Below the pieces are notes generated by a model. That model ran no database searches, had not been told where the DNA came from, and worked only from the letters and a program-made list of their open reading frames with translations. From Bacillota bacterium (GTDB lineage: Bacteria; Bacillota; Clostridia; Lachnospirales; Lachnospiraceae), in assembly GCA_023437715.1 (NCBI GenBank), contig JAEZFK010000059.1, positions 1 to 45,240 of the forward strand: a DNA stretch of 45,240 nucleotides, written 5' to 3'. Of the stretch, positions 7,641 through 14,547 are shown piece after piece; the first letter of the stretch is position 1, and each line of letters opens with the position of its first letter. The translations under genes and the position numbers were made by a program.

Positions 7641-7738
7641 CTGAAAATATGCTGAAACCTGATTTCAGGTTATTTTCAGGTAAAACTGGTAAAATATGAC
7701 GGACTAAAAATTTCAGACTAATTTCAGCAAATTTTCAC
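7641..7738. promoter_or_regulatory. arrays of 11-bp-phased TTTCAG repeats, likely OmpR-type regulator sites
   Basis: CTGAAA occurs at 7641 and 7652, and TTTCAG at 7663 and 7674, all exactly 11 bp apart and forming a symmetric set of four. A second set has TTTCAG at 7711 and 7722 and TTTCAC at 7733, again 11 bp apart. Direct repeats of one helical turn are the usual OmpR/PhoB-family binding pattern. The second set ends at the -35 position of the rightward promoter. Assignment to the adjacent regulator is inference. Confidence 0.7.
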
Positions 7739-7756
7739 AAAACAGACATATGAGCC

Positions 7757-7765
7757 TGTTAGAAT
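7757..7765 (+). promoter_or_regulatory. extended -10 of the SLH/adaptor/ABC operon
   Basis: TG-T-TAGAAT at 7757-7765, about 45 bases before the first start codon. No recognisable -35 hexamer lies 17 bases upstream (ACAAAA). A TTTCAC repeat sits there instead, which fits an activator-dependent promoter. Confidence 0.55.
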
Positions 7766-7809
7766 AAAACACAGATTTCCATGACGATAGAAAATGAGAG
7801 GAGAACCCT

Positions 7810-8901
7810 ATGAACAGACGAGGAATGGCGGCTTCCCTGGTTCTTGTATTAACTGCAACGGCAGTAAACTCCATAACCGCGGAGGCATCAACGAATTTTG
7901 ATTTAAGAAAAAAGGTAATCGGAGTTTCCGGCATTATGAGCGTTACCAATACGGATGCGGAGGTGACCAGGGGAGAATTTGCAAGCATGCTGGTCAATGC
8001 CTCCCCGTACCGGAGCACGGTAAGCGGGAACAGCAACACTGCCGTGTTCGCCGATGTGCCCAGGGACAGCGAGTATGCGGCCTCCATCCGCATTGCGGCG
8101 GAGCAGGGCTGGATGAACGGGTATCTGGGCGGAAACTTTAAGCCCGATGAGTACATTACCCTTCAGGATGCGGTAAAAGGCGTTCTGGGGCTTTTAGGGT
8201 ATACAAATACCGATTTTACCGGAGACCAGATAGGCTCCAGGCTTTCCAAGTACCATTTCCTGGAACTGGATGACAACCTAAATAAGGAAGCCCTGGAGGT
8301 TTTAAAGAGGGATGACTGTATCAATTTATTTTATAACCTGCTGAAAACAGATACGAAGTCCGGCACCATGTTTGGAACCAGTCTGGACTGCGAATTGACG
8401 GAGGACGGGGAGATCAATCCATTTACCATGGTGGACAACAGCCTAAAGGGGCCAAAGGTTGTAGACAGCAAGAGCCGTCTCAATTCCTATCTGCCCTTTA
8501 AGCTCAGCACAGCCAATGTCTACCTGGACGGGGAAGCTGTTTCCAATTCCAGCGATGCCATAACCTCTGCTCTTGAAAGCTCTGACGGCGTCCTGGTTTA
8601 TTACCACAGCCTTTCCAAAACCGTCTGGCTCTACACCGTTGGAGTTGAAAATGAGAGCGGCAGGTCTGCCGTATTCGGTGAGATCACCAACGTTGTGTAC
8701 AACTCTTCCGATTTAATGACTCCCAGCGCCATTATACTGGATGACGGCAATACCTATGAGCTTACCAGCACGGATATGCAGTTCGCATTTTCCTCCTATG
8801 GGGATCTGCGGGTGGGCGATACGGTGAACCTGGTTTACACGCTGTCCACGGATAGTGAAGGAAACGAGACCCGGACTGTCATTGACTATATCGAAGATTA
8901 A
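7810..8901 (+). CDS. exported SLH-domain protein, first gene of an exporter operon
   Basis: A 363-residue secreted protein. Residues 1-27 form a signal peptide (basic start, then a hydrophobic core, ending near TAEAS). S-layer-homology sequence follows: a first partial repeat at about 35-66 (VTRGEFASMLVNA) and a clearer one at about 79-131 (FADVP, AAEQGWMNGYLGG, FKPDEYITLQDA). SLH domains bind secondary cell-wall polymers. The remaining ~230 residues are beta-rich and unrecognised. The gene opens a four-gene operon with an adaptor and a MacB-like exporter, 14 bases before the adaptor. This suggests a wall-anchored accessory part of the exporter, but that is inference. Confidence 0.85.
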   Translation: MNRRGMAASLVLVLTATAVNSITAEASTNFDLRKKVIGVSGIMSVTNTDAEVTRGEFASMLVNASPYRSTVSGNSNTAVFADVPRDSEYAASIRIAAEQGWMNGYLGGNFKPDEYITLQDAVKGVLGLLGYTNTDFTGDQIGSRLSKYHFLELDDNLNKEALEVLKRDDCINLFYNLLKTDTKSGTMFGTSLDCELTEDGEINPFTMVDNSLKGPKVVDSKSRLNSYLPFKLSTANVYLDGEAVSNSSDAITSALESSDGVLVYYHSLSKTVWLYTVGVENESGRSAVFGEITNVVYNSSDLMTPSAIILDDGNTYELTSTDMQFAFSSYGDLRVGDTVNLVYTLSTDSEGNETRTVIDYIED

Positions 8902-8915
8902 CAGGAGAAGCCGGA

Positions 8916-10688
8916 ATGAAGAAAATCATCCAAAAATTATTTTCAAAAGAAAAAGGGAAAAAGGGCCGGAAGAAAGGGAAAAAGCTTCTGATTATCCTGA
9001 TTATCGTCCTTGCCTGTCTGGCAGCGGCGGCAGCGGTCTACGGCGCCAAAAAGTCCAAAGCGGCTTCCGCGGAAGCGAAAACCATAAAGACCGCGAAAGT
9101 GACAAGGCAGGATATCACTTCCCAGCTTTCCTCCTCGGGAACGATTTCGCCCAAAGACACCTATGACATCACCTCCCTGGTAGAGGGAGAGGTGGTTTCC
9201 GCAGATTTCGAAGAAGGGGACGAAGTGGAGAAAGGCCAGGTCCTTTACCAGATTGATACCTCCTCCATGGAATCGGAGATGACATCGGTGAATAACTCCC
9301 TGGAAAGAGCCCAGGAAAGCTATGATATCGCTTTGGCTGATTATAATTCCGCCTTAAGCGACTATAGCGGCAATACTTATAAATCAACGGAAAACGGCTA
9401 CATAAAGACCCTGTCCATCAAGGAAGGGGATAAGATCAGCAGCAGCGGGGAGATCGCTTCCATATATGACGATAAGACCATGAAGATCAAGGTTCCGTTC
9501 CTGTCGGCAGAAGCGGTCCAGATAGGGGCCGGAGCCGGGGCGGTTTTAACCCTTACGGATACAGGGGAGCAGATCTCCGGCGTGGTTTCCTCTGTCAGCA
9601 ACATGGATGTGACTTTAACCGGAGGCAGAATCGTCCGCTATGTCACCATTGAAGTGACAAATCCGGGAGGCCTTACAACGGAAACCGCGGCCACGGCATC
9701 TGTGGGAGATTTTGTCTGCACCATGGAAGCTACCTTTGAGCCCAAGCTGGAAACCACCATGAAAGCCGATCTGGCTGCCAGTGTGGAGGTAGGAACCCTT
9801 CTGGTCCATGAAGGGGACTATGTGACAAAGGGAACCCCAATTTTTACCATGGAAAGCAAATCTGCGGATAAGCTGATCCGCACCTATAAAGACGACCTGG
9901 AAAAGGCAGAGGAATCCCTGGAGTCCGCAAAGAGCAAGCTGGAAAGCACCCAGGATACTTATGACAATTACACCATTACGGCTCCCATCTCCGGACGGGT
10001 CATCACAAAGACCGTAAAGGCAGGGGATAAGATCACCAAAAGCTCCAGCGGGAGCACAACCCTTGCGGTTATTTACGATATGTCCAATTATACCTTTGAG
10101 ATGTCGGTGGATGAGCTTGATGTAAAATCCGTAAAAGTAGGCCAGGACGTAATCGTCACCGCTGATGCGGTTTCAGGCCAGACATTTTCCGGCACGGTCA
10201 CCAACGTGAGCCTGCAAAGCTCCACCTCCGAAGGCGTTACCAACTATCCGGTCACAGTCACCTTAAACGACGGAATGGACAGTCTGCTCCCGGGCATGAA
10301 CGTGGACGGCGTGATCATCTTGTCGGAGGCGAAGGATGTGCTGGCTATTCCGGCAGACGCCCTCATGAGAGGAAAGGAAGTCTATGTAAAGGATGATACG
10401 GTAAAAGAGGCCCAGGGGAATATTCCGGCAGGCTTCCGTAAGGTGGAGGTTACCACCGGCCTTATCAGCGAGGACTATGTAGAAATCACCGAAGGCCTGG
10501 AAGAGAACCAGGAGGTTTATCTGGCGGAATCCACAGTCAGTACGAACCAGACCGTCATGATGCCCGGTGGCATGGGCGGAATGGGCGGTCCCGGCGGCGC
10601 AGGCGGCGGAAACTGGAGCGGCAGCGGCGGTAACCGAAGCGGTGGAAGCGGCAGCGGAACCGGAACCGGCAGCCGAAACGGCGGATGA
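8916..10688 (+). CDS. double-length HlyD/MacA-type membrane fusion protein
   Basis: A 590-residue adaptor with a very basic N-terminus, one membrane span at about residues 24-44, and an extracytoplasmic body. Two lipoyl-like hairpin units can be read. The first has LVEGEVVSADFEEGDEVEKGQ near 87-107 (shortened here) plus coiled coil. The second begins near 290 (VGTLLVHEGDYVTKGTPIF), with coiled coil at about 325-350 and YTITAPISGRV after it. A barrel and membrane-proximal domain follow (LPGMNVDGVIIL, LAIPADAL). The last ~45 residues are Gly/Ser-rich and low in complexity. Typical adaptors have about 400 residues, so this one looks duplicated. Substrate unknown; it probably links the ABC permease to the wall. 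Confidence 0.88.
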   Translation: MKKIIQKLFSKEKGKKGRKKGKKLLIILIIVLACLAAAAAVYGAKKSKAASAEAKTIKTAKVTRQDITSQLSSSGTISPKDTYDITSLVEGEVVSADFEEGDEVEKGQVLYQIDTSSMESEMTSVNNSLERAQESYDIALADYNSALSDYSGNTYKSTENGYIKTLSIKEGDKISSSGEIASIYDDKTMKIKVPFLSAEAVQIGAGAGAVLTLTDTGEQISGVVSSVSNMDVTLTGGRIVRYVTIEVTNPGGLTTETAATASVGDFVCTMEATFEPKLETTMKADLAASVEVGTLLVHEGDYVTKGTPIFTMESKSADKLIRTYKDDLEKAEESLESAKSKLESTQDTYDNYTITAPISGRVITKTVKAGDKITKSSSGSTTLAVIYDMSNYTFEMSVDELDVKSVKVGQDVIVTADAVSGQTFSGTVTNVSLQSSTSEGVTNYPVTVTLNDGMDSLLPGMNVDGVIILSEAKDVLAIPADALMRGKEVYVKDDTVKEAQGNIPAGFRKVEVTTGLISEDYVEITEGLEENQEVYLAESTVSTNQTVMMPGGMGGMGGPGGAGGGNWSGSGGNRSGGSGSGTGTGSRNGG

Positions 10689-10708
10689 TGGCAGCAGGAG
10701 GTGAAATC

Positions 10709-11416
10709 GTGGCAGAGCCCTTGATTGAATTAAAAGACATCCATAAGATATACCAGATGGGAGAGGAAGAGGTCCGCGCAAGCGACGGAGTTTCCCTGAC
10801 TATCTGCCGCGGAGAGTTTGTGGCCATCGTGGGAAAGTCAGGGAGCGGAAAATCCACGCTCATGAATATCATAGGCGCCCTTGACGTGCCCACCACCGGA
10901 GAATATCTTCTTGGCGGAGAGGATGTGGGAAGCATGTCGGATAACCAGCTGGCCCAGATCCGCAATAAAATGATCGGTTTTATCTTTCAGCAATATAATC
11001 TTCTTCCCCGGCTGAATCTGCTGGAGAATGTGGAACTGCCCCTTTTATATGCCGGGGCCGGAAACGAAGAGCGGAGAGAACGGGCCATGGCTTCTCTGGA
11101 GCGGGTAGGGCTGGCAGATAAGTGGAGAAACTTTCCAAACCAGCTTTCCGGCGGCCAGCAGCAAAGGGCCTCCATAGCCAGAGCACTGGCAGGAAGCCCA
11201 TCCCTGATTCTGGCTGATGAGCCTACAGGAGCTCTGGATTCCAAAACCAGCCGGGAGGTTTTAAATTTCTTAAAAACCCTGAACGACGAAGGCAACACCA
11301 TTGTTATGATTACCCATGACAGCGCCATTGCCAAGGAGGCCAGGCGGGTGGTGCGGGTACACGATGGAAAGATTAATTTCGATGGAGACGTAAATGAATA
11401 TTCTGCAATCCTTTAA
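10709..11416 (+). CDS. MacB/LolD-type ABC transporter ATPase
   Basis: A 235-residue ABC ATPase. Walker A is GKSGSGKS, the Q-loop FQQYNLLP, the signature LSGGQQQR, Walker B LILADEPTGALD, and the H-switch is in MITHD. This is the MacB/LolD/FtsE branch that works with FtsX-like permeases and often couples ATP use to movement of peptides or lipoproteins outside the membrane. The start is taken as GTG at 10709, since AGGAGGT sits 7 bases before it and the domain begins at MAEPLIELKDIHK. An upstream ATG at 10685 adds 8 unlikely residues. The end overlaps the permease by 23 bases. Confidence 0.95.
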   Translation: MAEPLIELKDIHKIYQMGEEEVRASDGVSLTICRGEFVAIVGKSGSGKSTLMNIIGALDVPTTGEYLLGGEDVGSMSDNQLAQIRNKMIGFIFQQYNLLPRLNLLENVELPLLYAGAGNEERRERAMASLERVGLADKWRNFPNQLSGGQQQRASIARALAGSPSLILADEPTGALDSKTSREVLNFLKTLNDEGNTIVMITHDSAIAKEARRVVRVHDGKINFDGDVNEYSAIL

Positions 11417-12578
11417 AATGGCCCTTAAGAGCATCTGGGGCAACAAAATGCGTTCCTTTCTCACCATGCTGGGAATCATCATAGGCGTTGCGTCGGTCAT
11501 CATCCTGGTGAGCCTTGTAAACGGCCAGATGTCCTATATGACGGAGCGGTTTGCCAGCATGGGGACCAACCAGATTAATGTCAATGTATCCAACCTTTCC
11601 TCCAGGTCCGTGGATGTGGATAAAATGTATGATTTTTATGGAGACCATAGGGATCTGTTTGCCCAGATGACGCCCAAGGTCACTTTATCCTCCACCATTA
11701 AATACGGCACGGAATCCCTCACTGACACATCGGTCACCGGAGTCAGCGAGGAATACCTGGATATGAAGGACCAGACCCTGGATGCAGGCCGTTTTCTTCA
11801 GTATTCTGATATTCTGTCCAGACAGAAGGTCTGCGTCGTAGGCTATTATGTGGCCTGGGACCTATACGGAGGCGTGGAACAGGCCATTGACCAGACGGTT
11901 AAAATAAACGGCTATGCGTTCCGGATTGTAGGCGTGATTTCCAGACAGGATGACAGTGAGCTGGAAGCCGGCGGTTCTGATGATGTGCTGTATCTTCCAT
12001 ACAGCACCGCCGCCATTATGAGCGGCAGTGCCAATATCAGCAGCTATGTGTTTGCGACGGCTGATATGGACCACACCACAGAGGCAAAGGAGGCCATTAC
12101 CAGCTTTCTTATGGAAATATTCAAGGATGAAGACTTATTCCGGATCACAGCCATGAGCGAGCTTTTAGACTCCTTAAATTCCATGATCACCATGATGTCC
12201 ATGATGCTGGGCGGCATCGCAGGCATTTCCCTGCTGGTTGCAGGCGTGGGCGTTATGAATATCATGCTGGTATCCGTTACGGAGCGGACCAGGGAAATCG
12301 GCATCCGGAAAGCCCTGGGGGCAAAAAAGAGGAACATCATGCAGCAATTTGTCATAGAGGCGGCTGTTACCAGTTCTCTGGGAGGCGTTATCGGCATTTT
12401 CGTAGGTTCCATAGCTACCACAATCATTGGCACAGCCATGGGCATGGATGCCACGCCTACACCTGGGGCGGTTATTGTTTCTTTCAGCGTATCCGTGGGT
12501 ATCGGCCTTCTGTTTGGATATATGCCGGCAAGCCGGGCGGCTAACTTAAATCCTATTGATGCTTTGCGCAGCGAGTAA
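11394..12578 (+). CDS. MacB-like ABC transporter permease (FtsX family)
   Basis: A 394-residue permease with the MacB layout. One span at about residues 20-42 (KMRSFLTMLGIIIGVASVIIL in two parts) is followed by a large extracytoplasmic domain of about 220 residues. Three C-terminal spans follow at about 275-300, 325-350 and 360-380. The conserved TERTREIGIRKALGAKKRNIMQQF loop (residues ~300-323, split here) and the ending ARAANLNPIDALR-like sequence are family marks. It completes the SLH/adaptor/ATPase/permease operon. The export substrate cannot be read; antimicrobial peptides or envelope components are known substrates of relatives. Confidence 0.94.
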   Translation: MNILQSFKMALKSIWGNKMRSFLTMLGIIIGVASVIILVSLVNGQMSYMTERFASMGTNQINVNVSNLSSRSVDVDKMYDFYGDHRDLFAQMTPKVTLSSTIKYGTESLTDTSVTGVSEEYLDMKDQTLDAGRFLQYSDILSRQKVCVVGYYVAWDLYGGVEQAIDQTVKINGYAFRIVGVISRQDDSELEAGGSDDVLYLPYSTAAIMSGSANISSYVFATADMDHTTEAKEAITSFLMEIFKDEDLFRITAMSELLDSLNSMITMMSMMLGGIAGISLLVAGVGVMNIMLVSVTERTREIGIRKALGAKKRNIMQQFVIEAAVTSSLGGVIGIFVGSIATTIIGTAMGMDATPTPGAVIVSFSVSVGIGLLFGYMPASRAANLNPIDALRSE

Positions 12579-12592
12579 AATTTAATATTTTC

Positions 12593-12621
12593 TTGCAAAT
12601 GTGTTCTATTGATGATACTAT
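12593..12621 (+). promoter_or_regulatory. promoter of the dipeptidase gene
   Basis: TTGCAA (12593-12598), a 17-base spacer, and TACTAT (12616-12621) with an extended TG at 12613-12614. It gives a leader of about 130 bases before the dipeptidase start. Confidence 0.6.
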
Positions 12622-12637
12622 TTGCATAGTTACGGAA

Positions 12638-12666
12638 GGAGTAGCTCATTGAGGGTTGCTCCTTTT
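12638..12666 (+). terminator. terminator-like hairpin between the exporter permease and the dipeptidase
   Basis: GGAGTAGCTC pairs with GGGTTGCTCC using several G-U pairs around an ATTGA loop, followed by TTTT. It could end the exporter operon. Because it lies downstream of the dipeptidase promoter, it could also act as an attenuator in that leader. Confidence 0.5.
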
Positions 12667-12759
12667 GTGTGTGGGAAGGACGCCATGCCATTCATAATTT
12701 GGCGGGGCGGACATATTTTTGAAAAGGCGGATGTATGGCTGAATAGAAAGGAACAGATT

Positions 12760-13752
12760 ATGAGAGTTGTTGATATGCATTGTGATACCATTTCAGAGCT
12801 TTTTTACAGAAAGGAGGAAGGAAAAGAGTATTCCATATTAAAAAACGACTGCCACATCGATTTGGAGCGGATGAAAAAGGGGGATTACTGTCTTCAGAAT
12901 TTTGCCCTGTTTACCAATTTAAGCAGCCATGAGCATCCCTTTGAATACTGCATGAAGCTGGTGGACTTATTTTATACGGAGCTAGAGAAATATCAGGATC
13001 AGATCGGCATTGTGACCTGCTATTCGGACATTGAAAGAAACCGGCAGGATGGGAAGATGTCCGCCATGCTCACCATTGAAGAGGGCGGTGTCTGCCAGGG
13101 AGAGCTGGCATTTTTAAGGAATTTCTACCGCCTTGGGGTGCGGATGATGACTCTGACCTGGAACCATAAAAATGAGCTGGGTCATCCCAACCGGGTCCGG
13201 GTGGAGAATGAGGAGACCTTCTTTGAGCCGGAGACAGAGCTGGGCCTTACGGAGAAAGGAATCGACTTTGTACAGGAAATGGAACACCTGGGCATGATCA
13301 TTGATATCTCCCATTTGTCGGATGCAGGAATCAGGGATGTGTTTCTTCATACCACAAAGCCCTTTGTAGCCAGTCATTCCAATGCCCGTTCCATAGCCTC
13401 CAATCCCAGAAACTTAACCGATGAGATGATAAAAATGCTTTCCGACCGGGGAGGCGTTGCAGGAATCAATTACTGCGCCGATTTTCTTCACGACTGGAAG
13501 AAAGGGGAGAGCGCTCTCAGCCGGATTGAAGACATGGTTTCCCACATGAAGCATATGAAAGCGGTGGGAGGAATCCAGTGCATCGGACTGGGGTCTGATT
13601 TTGACGGTATTGACGGAAATTTAGAAATGAAATCCCCGTCGGATTTACCGGCCTTAGAGAACGCCATGAAGAAAGCCGGCTTCCTGGATCATGAGATCGA
13701 GGCTGTTTTTTATGGCAATGTGCTTCGGGTTTATAAGGAAATTTTACATTAA
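12760..13752 (+). CDS. M19-family membrane dipeptidase (renal-dipeptidase type)
   Basis: A 330-residue zinc peptidase that splits dipeptides. Metal and active-site motifs are present: the MHCDT motif at residues 6-10 (H-x-D), the bridging Glu in LTIEEGGV near 110, SHLSDAG near 185, SHSNAR near 207, and GSDFDG near 285. The start is ATG at 12760 because AAAGGA lies 7 bases before it and the first metal motif follows at once. A longer frame begins upstream with no ribosome site. No signal peptide, so it is cytoplasmic. The stop codon lies inside an 18-base tandem duplication that reaches into the promoter region of the next gene. Confidence 0.93.
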   Translation: MRVVDMHCDTISELFYRKEEGKEYSILKNDCHIDLERMKKGDYCLQNFALFTNLSSHEHPFEYCMKLVDLFYTELEKYQDQIGIVTCYSDIERNRQDGKMSAMLTIEEGGVCQGELAFLRNFYRLGVRMMTLTWNHKNELGHPNRVRVENEETFFEPETELGLTEKGIDFVQEMEHLGMIIDISHLSDAGIRDVFLHTTKPFVASHSNARSIASNPRNLTDEMIKMLSDRGGVAGINYCADFLHDWKKGESALSRIEDMVSHMKHMKAVGGIQCIGLGSDFDGIDGNLEMKSPSDLPALENAMKKAGFLDHEIEAVFYGNVLRVYKEILH

Positions 13753-13822
13753 GGGGAAATTTTACATAAATTTTACATTGATGCGCATGATAGTTTACAT
13801 AGATTTGATATAATACTTACAT
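13743..13822. promoter_or_regulatory. TTTACAT repeat array (Pho-box-like) before the phoP-like gene
   Basis: TTTACAT is found at 13743, 13761, 13772 and 13794, and CTTACAT at 13816. The last four are spaced 11, 22 and 22 bp apart, so they lie on one face of the helix. TTTACA-N5-TTTACA matches the known pattern of Bacillus PhoP boxes. The array overlaps the dipeptidase stop and covers the promoter of the two-component genes, which suggests autoregulation. Confidence 0.7.
13806..13814 (+). promoter_or_regulatory. extended -10 promoter of the phoP/phoR-like operon
   Basis: TG-A-TATAAT at 13806-13814, about 35 bases before the start. The -35 place (CATGAT) is poor and is flanked by TTTACAT boxes, as expected of an activated promoter. 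Confidence 0.65.
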
Positions 13823-13847
13823 AACTTTTGGATGAAAGGGAGAACCG

Positions 13848-14537
13848 ATGGAACGAATCTATGTAATTGAAGACGACGACAACATCAGGGATTTAATAAA
13901 GATCGCCCTGGAAGGCTTTGGCTACCAGGTATCCGCCTTTGAGACGGCGGAGGATTCCCTAAAAAATATTGAATCCGACAAGCCGGATCTTGCAGTCTTT
14001 GACTTAATGCTTCCCGGAATGGACGGGATGGCAGCCATAGGCCGGATACGGAAAAACAAAGCTTTAAAGGATATGCCCATTCTGGTCCTGACCGCCAAGG
14101 ACAGGGAGTTTGACAAGGTGGCAGGACTGGATGGAGGAGCCGATGATTATATGACCAAGCCTTTCGGCGTTATGGAACTGGCTGCCAGAATCCGCAGCCT
14201 TCTGCGGCGCAGCTTACGGGGCCAGGATTCCCAGGACCAGCTGGAGCAATACGGCTTGAGCCTGAATAAAAAGACCAGAGAAGTTACCTGCGACGGCCTT
14301 AAGGTGGAACTGACCCTGAAAGAATTTGAACTGCTTCAGTATTTAATGGAAAACCACAACAAGGTGGTCACCAGGGATGAGCTGCTCAACCATATCTGGG
14401 GATACGATTATGATGGGGAGACAAGAACCCTGGACATGCACATCCGTACCCTCAGGCAGAAGCTGGGAGAAAACGGCGGCTCCTGCATCAGGACCATCCG
14501 CGGGGTAGGCTACCGTTTTATCAAAACAGAGGAGTAG
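13848..14537 (+). CDS. phoP: PhoP/PhoB-like OmpR-family response regulator
   Basis: A 229-residue regulator with a receiver domain (acidic pocket EDDDN at residues 8-12, phospho-acceptor D52 in FDLMLPGMDG, the TKPFG lysine near 105) and an OmpR winged helix (LTLKEFELLQYLM near 152, RTLDMHIRTLRQKL near 193, IRGVGYRF near the end). The recognition region and the partner kinase fit the PhoP/PhoB phosphate or envelope-stress branch. TTTACA repeats upstream match PhoP-type boxes. An AAAGGGAG site lies 8 bases before the ATG. The kinase gene follows after 10 bases. The gene symbol is by similarity only; no phosphate genes are nearby. Confidence 0.9.
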   Translation: MERIYVIEDDDNIRDLIKIALEGFGYQVSAFETAEDSLKNIESDKPDLAVFDLMLPGMDGMAAIGRIRKNKALKDMPILVLTAKDREFDKVAGLDGGADDYMTKPFGVMELAARIRSLLRRSLRGQDSQDQLEQYGLSLNKKTREVTCDGLKVELTLKEFELLQYLMENHNKVVTRDELLNHIWGYDYDGETRTLDMHIRTLRQKLGENGGSCIRTIRGVGYRFIKTEE

Positions 14538-14547
14538 TGTCTCCAAT

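Noticed and set aside
10560..10687. GC-rich repetitive stretch that could be taken for a repeat element
   Set aside because: It is in frame and encodes the Gly/Ser-rich tail of the adaptor; the repetition comes from Gly codons.
10263..10965. Two overlapping minus-strand frames over the adaptor 3' end and the ATPase 5' end
   Set aside because: The Ala/Ser-rich and Arg/Phe-rich runs are simply the reverse reading of the Gly-rich tail codons.
12044..12691. 215-codon open frame on the minus strand over the exporter permease gene
   Set aside because: It lies wholly opposite a clear FtsX-type permease, has no family features or ribosome site, and its composition is that of an antisense frame.
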